A stretch of 64,000 nt of DNA from Ectothiorhodospiraceae bacterium (GTDB lineage: Bacteria; Pseudomonadota; Gammaproteobacteria; HK1), in NCBI GenBank assembly GCA_024234875.1, contig JACKNM010000019.1, positions 26,278 through 90,277 of the forward strand, read 5' to 3'. The position numbers were made by a program, and so were the translations under genes. Of the stretch, positions 1 to 6,923 are shown piece after piece. The notes under the pieces were generated by a model. It saw only the letters and a program-made list of their open reading frames with translations. It searched no databases and was not told where the DNA came from. Within the stretch, counting starts at the first letter, position 1, and every line of letters starts with the position of its first letter.

Positions 1-1
1 G

Positions 2-292
2 AAGGCGTTCGGCGGGCGAGTGGTGGTCACGCTCGACGACGGCAGCGTGATCGAGGGCGAGCAGGCGCTCGCCGACGCGCACGCCTTCGGTCGTCGACCC
101 TTCGCGCGCGCCGACTACGTGGCGAAGTTCGAGACGCTCGCCGGCCCGATGATCGAGCCGACCGAGCGCGCGCGGTTTCTCGATGTCGCCACCTCCCTAC
201 CGACCCTTCCGGCCGGGCGGCTCGGTGAGATCGGCATCGAGGCACCGCCCGACCGGGTGGCAGTCGAGCACCTGCCCGCCGGGCTGCTCTAG
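2..292 (+). CDS. MmgE/PrpD family protein, C-terminal end (partial)
   Basis: The window opens inside this gene; only about the last 96 residues are present. They match the C-terminal part of the MmgE/PrpD family, which includes 2-methylcitrate dehydratase and cis-aconitate decarboxylase. The matching pattern is a short beta segment VTLDDGSV, then ADAHAFGRRPFARADY, then a K-F-x-T-L stretch and an R-F-L-x-x-x-x-x-L-P motif near the end. In family members this tail closes the second domain and follows the catalytic region, so the active site is off the window. The substrate cannot be inferred from this part. Family membership rests on remembered sequence patterns. Confidence 0.75.
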   Translation, partial: KAFGGRVVVTLDDGSVIEGEQALADAHAFGRRPFARADYVAKFETLAGPMIEPTERARFLDVATSLPTLPAGRLGEIGIEAPPDRVAVEHLPAGLL

Positions 293-307
293 CAGAGCCC
301 GGCAGAG

Positions 308-490
308 CCCGGGGTCGGACCAACCTAGGTTTCTGATTGTGTTGCGGTTTCTCGCGCGCCAGGCAGGCCGTGCCCCGGCGCGTGGGCTCCGATCGCGCCA
401 TCGTGCCTGGCGAGTCGGAACTGGCGAGTCGGACGCGGGCCGCGCAGTTTGTTCAACGAATTCAAAGACCTGAGTTGGTCCGACCCCGGG
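308..490. repeat. 183-bp element bounded by a perfect 17-bp inverted repeat
   Basis: Positions 308-324 (CCCGGGGTCGGACCAAC) are the exact reverse complement of 474-490. Just inside the arms both sides share a further AGGT block. Nested inside is a second inverted repeat, 357-365 with 404-412 (CGCCAGGCA/TGCCTGGCG). A 14-bp tandem duplication, CTGGCGAGTCGGA(a/c), occupies 407-420 and 421-434. The element sits between the PrpD-like stop at 292 and the convergent acyl-CoA dehydrogenase stop at 495. I see no reading frame in it and no clear target-site duplication. It could be a MITE-like element or a structured RNA or terminator. Confidence 0.7.
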
Positions 491-494
491 CGTC

Positions 495-1685
495 TCAGTA
501 CGAGCGGGGCATCCCCAGCACGTGCTGGCCGATGAAGTTGAGGATCATGTTCGACGACACCGGCGCAATCAGCGACAGGCGTGACTCGCGCCACTTGCGC
601 TCGATGTCGTACTCGCGCGCGAAGCTGAACCCGCCGTGGGTGTTCATGCACGCCTCCGCCGCGGCCCACGCGGCCTCCGAGGAGAGCAGGCGCGCCATGT
701 TGGCCTCGGCCCCGCACGGCAGCCCGGCATCGAACATCGCGGTCGCCTTGCGCACCATCAGGTCGGCCGCCTCGAGCCGCGCGTGGGCGTGGGCGATCGG
801 GAACTGAACGCCCTGGTTCTGCCCGATCGGGCGGCCGAACACGACGCGCTCCTTGGCGTAGGCGGTCGCCTTGTCGACGAAGTAGCGACCGTTGCCGATC
901 GCCTCCGACGCGGTGAGGCAACGCTCCGCGTTCATGCCGTCCAGGATGTAGCGAAAACCCCTGCCTTCCTCGCCGATCAGCGAGTCGGCGGGAATCGGCA
1001 CGTCGTCGAAGAACACCTCGCAGGTGTTGTGGTTGATCATCGCGTCGATGGGACGGATGGTGCAGCCGTTGGCCTGCGCGTCACGCAGATCGATCAGGAA
1101 CACCGACAGCCCGTCGGTTCGCCGCTTCACCTCCTCGACCGGGGTGGTCCGAGCCAGCAACAGCATCAGATCGGAGTGAGCGGCACGGCTCGTCCAGACC
1201 TTCTGCCCGCGCACCACGTAGCCATCGTCGGTGCGAATGGCGCGGGTCTTGAGCTGGGTGGTGTCGGAGCCGGTGGTCGGCTCGGTGACGCCGAAGGCCT
1301 GGAGCCTCAGCTCGCCGCGTGCGATGGCGGGAAGGAAGCGCGCCTTCTGCTCGGGGCTGCCGTGGCGGAGCACGGTCCCCATCGTGTACATCTGCGCGTG
1401 TCCCGCGGCTGCGCTGCAGCCCATGCGGTTCAACGTCTCGAGAATCGCCGCTCCGCCGCGGATCGGGAGCCCCGCACCGCCGTACTCCTGCGGCACGAGC
1501 GCCGCGAGATAGCCGGCCTCGGTGAGCGCACGGATGAACTCCGTCGGGTAGCTGCGCTCGGGCGGCTCGTCCTCGAGACGGCGCCAGTACTCGCCCGGGA
1601 ACTTCTCGCACAGGCGCCGGACGCCCTCACGGATCTCGGGGTAGTCCTCGGCCTCGAGAGACATGCTGACCGCAGCGGACGTCAT
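495..1685 (-). CDS. acyl-CoA dehydrogenase family flavoprotein
   Basis: A 396-residue acyl-CoA dehydrogenase, an FAD enzyme that makes enoyl-CoA from acyl-CoA. The N-terminal helical domain carries the PQEYGGAGLP motif. The middle beta domain has AFGVTEPTTGSDTTQLKTRA and GQKVWTSRA, typical FAD-contact signatures. The C-terminal helical domain has RVVFGRPIGQNQ and HGGFSF. Where many family members have the catalytic Glu in an I-Y-E-G-T motif, this one reads IAPVSSNMILNFI, so the base must lie elsewhere, as in some subfamilies. ATG 1685 is preferred because GAGGAG (1695-1700) lies 9 nt upstream; GTG codons at 1688 and 1691 also exist. It is divergent from the CoA-transferase gene, and the two may act on the same CoA pathway. 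Substrate unknown. Confidence 0.9.
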   Translation of the reverse strand: MTSAAVSMSLEAEDYPEIREGVRRLCEKFPGEYWRRLEDEPPERSYPTEFIRALTEAGYLAALVPQEYGGAGLPIRGGAAILETLNRMGCSAAAGHAQMYTMGTVLRHGSPEQKARFLPAIARGELRLQAFGVTEPTTGSDTTQLKTRAIRTDDGYVVRGQKVWTSRAAHSDLMLLLARTTPVEEVKRRTDGLSVFLIDLRDAQANGCTIRPIDAMINHNTCEVFFDDVPIPADSLIGEEGRGFRYILDGMNAERCLTASEAIGNGRYFVDKATAYAKERVVFGRPIGQNQGVQFPIAHAHARLEAADLMVRKATAMFDAGLPCGAEANMARLLSSEAAWAAAEACMNTHGGFSFAREYDIERKWRESRLSLIAPVSSNMILNFIGQHVLGMPRSY

Positions 1686-1762
1686 CACCACTCACTCCTC
1701 GCTCCTCGCCGGCGCGCGATCATGGCACAGCCCAGCCCCGTGGCCGCGCCGAGGCGAGGACT

Positions 1763-1768
1763 ATAATC
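1763..1768 (+). promoter_or_regulatory. perfect -10 box (TATAAT) for the CoA-transferase gene
   Basis: TATAAT followed by CGG stands out in GC-rich surroundings, 27 nt before the GTG start at 1796. No convincing -35 box lies at 16-18 nt spacing. Transcription would begin near 1775, giving a leader of about 20 nt that contains the GGAGGA ribosome-binding site (1782-1787). Confidence 0.5.
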
Positions 1769-1795
1769 GGGCCGCCGCCCCCGGAGGACCGCCCC

Positions 1796-2965
1796 GTGCC
1801 CGCAGATCGTCCGTCCGACCGCCCTGCGACCAGCGCCGTTGCACCGCTCGCCAACATCAAGGTGGTGGAGCTCGGCACCAGCGTCGCAGCGCCCTATGCG
1901 GCGTGGATCCTCGCCGCGCTGGGCGCCGACGTGATCAAGGTCGAGCGCCCCGAGGTCGGCGACGACGCGCGCCAGTGGGGACGGATGTTCCCCGACGGCA
2001 CCGGCTCGTACTTCGCGGCGTTGAACCGGGACAAGCGAGGCATCGTGGTGGACCTCGAGGATCCGGACGAGCTCGCATGGCTGCGCCGGCTCTGCATCGA
2101 GGAGGCGGACGTGGTGCTGCAGAACATGCGCCCGGGGAAGATCGACAAGCACGGGCTCGGGGCGCATGCGCTGCGAGCGGAGAATCCGCGCCTCGTCTAC
2201 TGCAACATGGGTGCGTTCGGCGCGCGTGGCCCGCTCGCAGACCGCCCGGGCTACGACCCGCTGATGCAGGCCTACGGCGGCATCATGAGCGTCACCGGTG
2301 AGGAGGGTCGACCGCCGATCCGCGTCGGCACCTCGATCATCGACATGGGTACCGGGATGTGGAGTGTGATCGGCATCCTGAGCGCACTCAAACGTCGTGC
2401 CGAGACGGGCGAGGGATGCGTCGTCGACACCTCGCTCTACGAGACCTCGCTCGGTTGGGTCGCCCACCTCGCCTCGACGGTGCAGGCGACCGGCGAGAAT
2501 CCCGAGCGCCAGGGCTCCGGCGCGCGTGGCATGGCGCCGTACCAGGCCTACGAGTGCGCCGACGGTTGGCTGGTCGTCGCGGCTCCGAACGACCGGCTGT
2601 TCGCGCGCCTGTGCGCCGTGCTCGAGTGCTCGGCGCTCCCGGCCGATCCACGCTTCGCCACCAACCAGCTCCGGTTCCAGAACCTGGATCAGCTCAACGC
2701 GGTGATTGCACCGCGGATTCGCGCCGAGAGCCGTGAGACCTGGCGCGCCCGGCTCGAGGCGGCCGGGGTGCCGAACGCGCCGGTGCGGACGATTCTCGAG
2801 GTGATGGCCGACGAGCAGGCGCGCGCGCTCGGGATGCTCCAGCAACTGCCGGGATGTGATCTCGAGCTGATGGGCGCGCCGCTTAGCTTCGACGGCGAGC
2901 GCCCGCCGCTTCGCCGCCACGCGCCGCGTCTCGGCGAGCACGACGCGGAGATCAAGGGCGGCTGA
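1796..2965 (+). CDS. family III CoA-transferase (CaiB/BaiF)
   Basis: A 389-residue family III CoA-transferase, which moves CoA between carboxylic acids through an aspartyl-CoA thioester. The N-terminus has the family pattern KVVELGTSVAAPYAAWILAALGADVIKVE, followed by NRDKRGIVVDLEDP. The expected catalytic Asp is D154 in GYDPLMQAYGG. CVVDTSLYET and the C-terminal APVRTILEV-like segment are also typical, and the length is normal for the family. Start is GTG 1796, placed by GGAGGA 8 nt upstream. With the neighbouring acyl-CoA dehydrogenase and PhyH genes it suggests activation and oxidation of an unusual organic acid. The substrate is not deducible. Confidence 0.92.
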   Translation: MPADRPSDRPATSAVAPLANIKVVELGTSVAAPYAAWILAALGADVIKVERPEVGDDARQWGRMFPDGTGSYFAALNRDKRGIVVDLEDPDELAWLRRLCIEEADVVLQNMRPGKIDKHGLGAHALRAENPRLVYCNMGAFGARGPLADRPGYDPLMQAYGGIMSVTGEEGRPPIRVGTSIIDMGTGMWSVIGILSALKRRAETGEGCVVDTSLYETSLGWVAHLASTVQATGENPERQGSGARGMAPYQAYECADGWLVVAAPNDRLFARLCAVLECSALPADPRFATNQLRFQNLDQLNAVIAPRIRAESRETWRARLEAAGVPNAPVRTILEVMADEQARALGMLQQLPGCDLELMGAPLSFDGERPPLRRHAPRLGEHDAEIKGG

Positions 2966-3021
2966 GCTGGCCGCGGGTCGAGCCCGACGTCGCCGAGACT
3001 CGAAGCCAACGGAGTGCATCG

Positions 3022-3858
3022 ATGCAGATCGAACGTGTCGCAGCCGACGAGGTGTCCGCGCACTATCGCGAGCACGGCTTCGCGGTCCCGCGCTATCGGT
3101 TGCCGCCGACGCGACTGGCCGCGTTGCAGGCGCTCGCAGCGCGGCTCATCGACGACAACCGCCATCTCGGTGACCAGCCGATGGTCTGCCCGCACGTGCC
3201 CGGCGGCGGTGTGCAGGGGCTCAAGGGCGATCGCGCGTGGCTCGCGATCTCGCTCGAGCCCGCGATCCTCGACCTCGTCGAGTCGGTGGTCGGGCCGGAC
3301 ATCATCCTCTGGGGCACGAACCTGTTCGCCAAGCCCGCGGGCGTCGGCCGGCGGGTTCCGTTCCACCGTGACGGGCGCTACTGGCCGATCGAGCCCCTGG
3401 CCTCGGTGACGGTGTGGATCGCGGTCGAGCGCTGCGATGCCGAGAACGGGTGTCTGCGCGTCGTTCCCGGCTCGCATCGCGCCAGGGCGGTCGGCACCCA
3501 TTACACCTCGCAGCGCCCCGAGGACCTGATTCCCGAGACGCTCGACCCGCGCGAGTACGATGCCGGCTCGGCAGTGGACGTCGTGCTCGAGGCAGGCGAG
3601 ATGGTGCTCTTCGACGTCTACACCATCCACGGCTCGAACCCGAACACGAGCGACCGTCGCCGCATCGGCTACGCCATGCGGTACATGCCGTCGACCAGTC
3701 GCTTCGTCCACGACGCGGCCGAGCGCCGGGACCAGCCGTCCAGCGCCCACCACACCCGACCGCTGTTCCTGGTGCGCGGGACCGATCGGTGCGGCGCCAA
3801 CGACTTCCGCACCGGCCACCCGGAAGGCTCCCTCGGTCTGCCCCCCTACTCGGAGTGA
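3022..3858 (+). CDS. phytanoyl-CoA dioxygenase (PhyH) family oxygenase
   Basis: A 278-residue Fe(II)/2-oxoglutarate oxygenase of the PhyH family. The iron-binding HxD is H115/D117 in FHRDGRYW, and the distal His is about H203 in YTIHGSNPN. It is followed by the 2-oxoglutarate-binding Arg region (RRRIGYAMRYMP). The segment ENGCLRVVPGSHR between them is a family hallmark. The protein is cytosolic with no signal peptide. It begins 56 bp after the CoA-transferase stop on the same strand, so the two may be co-transcribed, consistent with hydroxylation of a CoA-activated or free side chain. Substrate unknown. Confidence 0.92.
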   Translation: MQIERVAADEVSAHYREHGFAVPRYRLPPTRLAALQALAARLIDDNRHLGDQPMVCPHVPGGGVQGLKGDRAWLAISLEPAILDLVESVVGPDIILWGTNLFAKPAGVGRRVPFHRDGRYWPIEPLASVTVWIAVERCDAENGCLRVVPGSHRARAVGTHYTSQRPEDLIPETLDPREYDAGSAVDVVLEAGEMVLFDVYTIHGSNPNTSDRRRIGYAMRYMPSTSRFVHDAAERRDQPSSAHHTRPLFLVRGTDRCGANDFRTGHPEGSLGLPPYSE

Positions 3859-3879
3859 CCGGCTCGCGCGGGCCGCGAG

Positions 3880-4695
3880 CTACGCCGCCAGTCTTCGGCC
3901 GTCGCGGCCGGCGGCGTGTAACCGATCGGCCAGCTCGTCACACAGCGCTCTGATCTCGGGGTCGATGTCGCGAACCGCCTTCTTGCCGATCGAGCGCGGA
4001 TGTACTCCAGCCGCCATCCGCCCGCTCACCGCGAGGCCGAGGAACCGCGTAATCAGCTCGCACTCGCGCCTGGGTGACCGGACCAGATCCTCGTACCTCA
4101 GCACCAGCGTACGGCCGTCGCGCAGCAGGTCCTGCCGGAACAGCAAGCTGTTGCGCAAGAACCAGATCAGTGCCCGTGCGCTCGCGTCATCGATCCCGCG
4201 TCCGTGATGCCGCGATATCGAGGCCAGATCCTGATCGGAGAGATTCTCGCGCCGCCAGCCGGCTCGACCGGGCTCCTCGAGGACCAGGCGAAGATACTCG
4301 CAGTGCTCCCGGAAGTTCTCGAGCGACGAGTTGACGACGTCGTCGCACGACCGATGGATCCAGATCGATCTGGCGGTCGGAAACCGGTTGAGGATGGCTC
4401 GGGCGCGCTGGCTGTCGGAGATGCACTTGAAGACGATGCTCGATGCTCTCGAGCGGCCGATCAGCCGCTCGATGTGCGCATCGTCCTTCAAGACGTAGTC
4501 CCGGAATGCCTCGTCGTCGTACTCGTGCAGGCATTCGACACGGGGGTGGCGCTCGAGCAATCTGGCCAGCATGTTGGTGCCCGATCGCTGGGCACCGAAC
4601 ACGAACACTGGCGTCGCCGCGTGGCGGGCAGCTCCGCCGAGGCAGAGCCGAACTCGTTTGAGCCGCTTCGCCAGTTGCTCTCGTCTCGTCAGCAT
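3880..4695 (-). CDS. sulfotransferase family protein
   Basis: A predicted PAPS-dependent sulfotransferase of about 271 residues. The 5'-phosphosulfate-binding loop is seen near the N-terminus as VFGAQRSGTNMLARLL. A 3'-phosphate-binding-type region (WIHRSCDDVVNSSLENF) follows in the middle, with a LVLRYEDLVRSP segment further on that is typical of bacterial and carbohydrate-type members. ATG 4695 is chosen because it starts just before the fold; an in-frame GTG at 4782 would add 29 residues with atypical codon use. No strong ribosome-binding site decides between them. Base composition looks less GC-rich than in neighbouring genes, which hints at a separate origin. Acceptor substrate unknown. 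Confidence 0.8.
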   Translation of the reverse strand: MLTRREQLAKRLKRVRLCLGGAARHAATPVFVFGAQRSGTNMLARLLERHPRVECLHEYDDEAFRDYVLKDDAHIERLIGRSRASSIVFKCISDSQRARAILNRFPTARSIWIHRSCDDVVNSSLENFREHCEYLRLVLEEPGRAGWRRENLSDQDLASISRHHGRGIDDASARALIWFLRNSLLFRQDLLRDGRTLVLRYEDLVRSPRRECELITRFLGLAVSGRMAAGVHPRSIGKKAVRDIDPEIRALCDELADRLHAAGRDGRRLAA

Positions 4696-4866
4696 GACCA
4701 GGTCACCCGGGGTCGACCACGCAAAGTCGATCCGGAGTGTGATCAGCGACGATGAAGCGCGTGTGACAACCGACGCGCCCACGCATGGGCGTCGCGGTGG
4801 TTCCGGCTCCGGGCGGATCGCGCCGCGGGGGCTGCGGCGCTTTCCCCTGTCGCGCCGGTCCCGCGC

Positions 4867-5844
4867 CTAGGCGGCGATCTTCCCGCCGAGCTCGTCCTCG
4901 ACGTGGGCGCGGATGATGGCCTCGAAGCTCGCGTCCGGCTCGAAGCCGAGCGCGAGCGATCGGCGGGCGTCGAATCGGCGCGGCCAGCCGGCGACGATGC
5001 CCTGGATGAACGCATCCGGCTCGCGGCGGATGCGTGCGACCACCGCGTCACCGGCCACCGCACGGAGTGCCGCGACCTGCTCGCCCACGGTCACCGCGAG
5101 CCCCGGCATGGTGAGATTGCGGCGGGGACCGAGGGCGTCGCCCTCGATGGTGGCGGCGCGGAGCAGGAAGCCGACCGCGGCGCGCGGGCTCGCGTGCCAG
5201 TGCATGACGTCGTCGGAGACCGGCAACACCGCCTCGTGGCCGGCCAGCGGCTCGCGGATGATGTTCGAGAAGAAGCCGGAGGCGGCCTTGTTCGGCTTGC
5301 CCGGGCGCACGCAGATGGTCGGCAACCGGATACCGACGCCGTCGAGGAACCCCTTGCGGGTGTAGTCCGCCAGCAGCAGCTCACCGATCGCCTTCTGCGT
5401 GCCATAGGACGTGAGCGGGGTGGTGAAGTACTCGTCCGGGATCGCCTCCGGGAACGGCGCGCCGAACACCGCGATCGAGCTGGTGAACACCACCCGCGGG
5501 TGGATTCCGGCCGCCCGAATGGCGGCGAGCAGGCGCTGCGTGCCCTCGAGGTTGATGCGGTAACCCTTGTCGAAGTCCTGCTCGGCCTCGCCGGAGACGA
5601 TCGCCGCGAGGTGGAAGACGACGTCCGGCCGCCCGGCGACGATGCGCTCGCACTCCCCCGCCGCCGGGAGGTCGCCGGTCATCACCTCGACCGGGAACCG
5701 CGCCCCGGCCGGCGCGGTGGCCGGCACCACGTCGTAGAGGGTGAGGGCCGAGATCGCCTTGCCCCCCAGCTCGCCGTCGCGCGCCAGTCGCTCCGCGAGC
5801 TTGCGCCCGACCATGCCGGCGCCGCCGAGGATCACCACCTTCAT
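4867..5844 (-). CDS. denD: NAD(P)-dependent dehydrogenase, D-erythronate dehydrogenase (DenD) type
   Basis: A 325-residue extended short-chain dehydrogenase. The N-terminal Rossmann motif is VILGGAGMVGRKLA. Catalytic residues are in the TSSIAVFG segment and the YGTQK (YxxxK) motif. The segments RLPTICVRPGKPN and AASGFFSNIIREPL, and the overall pattern, resemble DenD, which oxidises D-erythronate to 2-oxotetronate in four-carbon acid-sugar catabolism. ATG 5844 is chosen over an in-frame upstream start because it is preceded by AGGGGG and leads straight into the Rossmann fold. No DenK/OtnK-type kinase or other pathway gene is adjacent, so the assignment is by sequence resemblance only. Confidence 0.75.
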   Translation of the reverse strand: MKVVILGGAGMVGRKLAERLARDGELGGKAISALTLYDVVPATAPAGARFPVEVMTGDLPAAGECERIVAGRPDVVFHLAAIVSGEAEQDFDKGYRINLEGTQRLLAAIRAAGIHPRVVFTSSIAVFGAPFPEAIPDEYFTTPLTSYGTQKAIGELLLADYTRKGFLDGVGIRLPTICVRPGKPNKAASGFFSNIIREPLAGHEAVLPVSDDVMHWHASPRAAVGFLLRAATIEGDALGPRRNLTMPGLAVTVGEQVAALRAVAGDAVVARIRREPDAFIQGIVAGWPRRFDARRSLALGFEPDASFEAIIRAHVEDELGGKIAA

Positions 5845-6039
5845 CTCGCTACCCCCTGTCGTGTCGAAGTGCACTCTCGCGAAGATCGGCGATCATGGGC
5901 GCGATGCGCCCGGCGCTCAAGCGTCGGGCTGCCCCGGCGCAGGGCGGGGAATGGGTCGTGTCAGGTAGCGTTGGCGATGCCGCCGGTGGGTACGCGGGCG
6001 CCGCGGCGTGACCGGCGGACCCGCGTGGGAAGAGACGAC

Positions 6040-6714
6040 ATGAGCACACAGGGTTTCCTCGATCAGCTCCTGCGCACCGCCCAGTCGGCACTCGGCTCGA
6101 GCGGGCTCACCGAGCAGCGCCAGGGCGGCGGCACCGGCCTGAGCGACCTCGGCAAGGGTGCGCTGGCCGGCGGGGCGTTGGGCCTGCTCCTCGGCAACAA
6201 GCGCCTGCGCAAGATGGGGGGCAACGTGGCGCTCTACGGTGGTGTCGCGGCCCTCGGGGCGCTCGCCTACAAGGCGTACGGCGAGTGGCAGCGCGGCCAG
6301 GCGGGCGCCCCGGCGGCGCCTCCGCGCACCGTCGACCGTCTGCCCGGGGCGGAGGCGGAGCAGCACAGTCGGGCGATTCTGAAGGCGTTGATCGCGGCCG
6401 CGAAGGCCGACGGGCACGTCGACGCGCGCGAGCGCGGGCTCATCGAGGACGAGATGGGACGGCTCGCCGCGAGCGATCCCCAGCTCCGCGAATGGCTCGC
6501 GGCCGAGCTCGAGCGCCCGCTGGACCCGGCCGAGGTCGCGAGCGTCGCCAGCACCCCGGAGCTGGCGGCCGAGATGTACCTCGCGAGCCTCCTCGCGGTG
6601 GACGACCAGAGCTACATGGAGCGCGCCTACCTCGACGAGCTCGCGCGCCGCATGGGCATCGACGACGGGCTGCGCCAGCGGCTGGAAGCGCAGGTGCGCG
6701 GCATCGGAGCCTGA
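6040..6714 (+). CDS. DUF533 (YebE/TerB-like) membrane-associated protein
   Basis: A 224-residue DUF533-family protein. The first half holds a glycine-rich stretch (GKGALAGGALGLLLGNKRLRKMGG) followed by the hydrophobic segment VALYGGVAALGALAYKAYGEW, probably one membrane helix. The second half is the TerB-like alpha-helical domain: KALIAAAKADGHVDARERGLI, then EMYLASLLAVDDQSYMERAYLDELARRMG. In E. coli the homologue YebE is an inner-membrane protein of unresolved role linked to envelope stress. ATG 6040 is used. The gene is divergent from the denD-like gene and has no obvious operon partner. Confidence 0.85.
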   Translation: MSTQGFLDQLLRTAQSALGSSGLTEQRQGGGTGLSDLGKGALAGGALGLLLGNKRLRKMGGNVALYGGVAALGALAYKAYGEWQRGQAGAPAAPPRTVDRLPGAEAEQHSRAILKALIAAAKADGHVDARERGLIEDEMGRLAASDPQLREWLAAELERPLDPAEVASVASTPELAAEMYLASLLAVDDQSYMERAYLDELARRMGIDDGLRQRLEAQVRGIGA

Positions 6715-6744
6715 CGGCAAGGCCGGGGCGCCGCGTCGCCCAGC

Positions 6745-6821
6745 GGCACCGCCTTCGGCGGAGCCAGTCGCCTACCGGCCCACCGGGGGCTGGCTCGCGC
6801 GCCAGCGCATGCCGGTCCCCC
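6745..6821. repeat. two adjacent palindromes of the dispersed GC-rich family
   Basis: A hairpin, GGCACCGCC-TTC-GGCGGAGCC, occupies 6745-6765. A second, larger imperfect palindrome with GGGGGC-TGGC on the left and GCCGGTCCCCC on the right occupies 6785-6821. Both resemble the elements found at 19.1, 31.3, 35.1, 38.8 and 41.9 kb. They fill the gap between the DUF533 gene and the next gene on the same strand, where they could act as a terminator. Confidence 0.6.
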
Positions 6822-6923
6822 TCGGCCGAGGCCAGGTTGCCGGGTGACGGGACGCCGGCGCGCACTGGACTTCCGTCCGCTGCGCGGTAGCCTGTCGGAC
6901 CGGAGTCGACCACGGAGCGTTGC

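Noticed and set aside
308..490. Insertion sequence with transposase
   Set aside because: Only 149 bp lie between the inverted repeats, no open frame is present, and no target-site duplication is evident.
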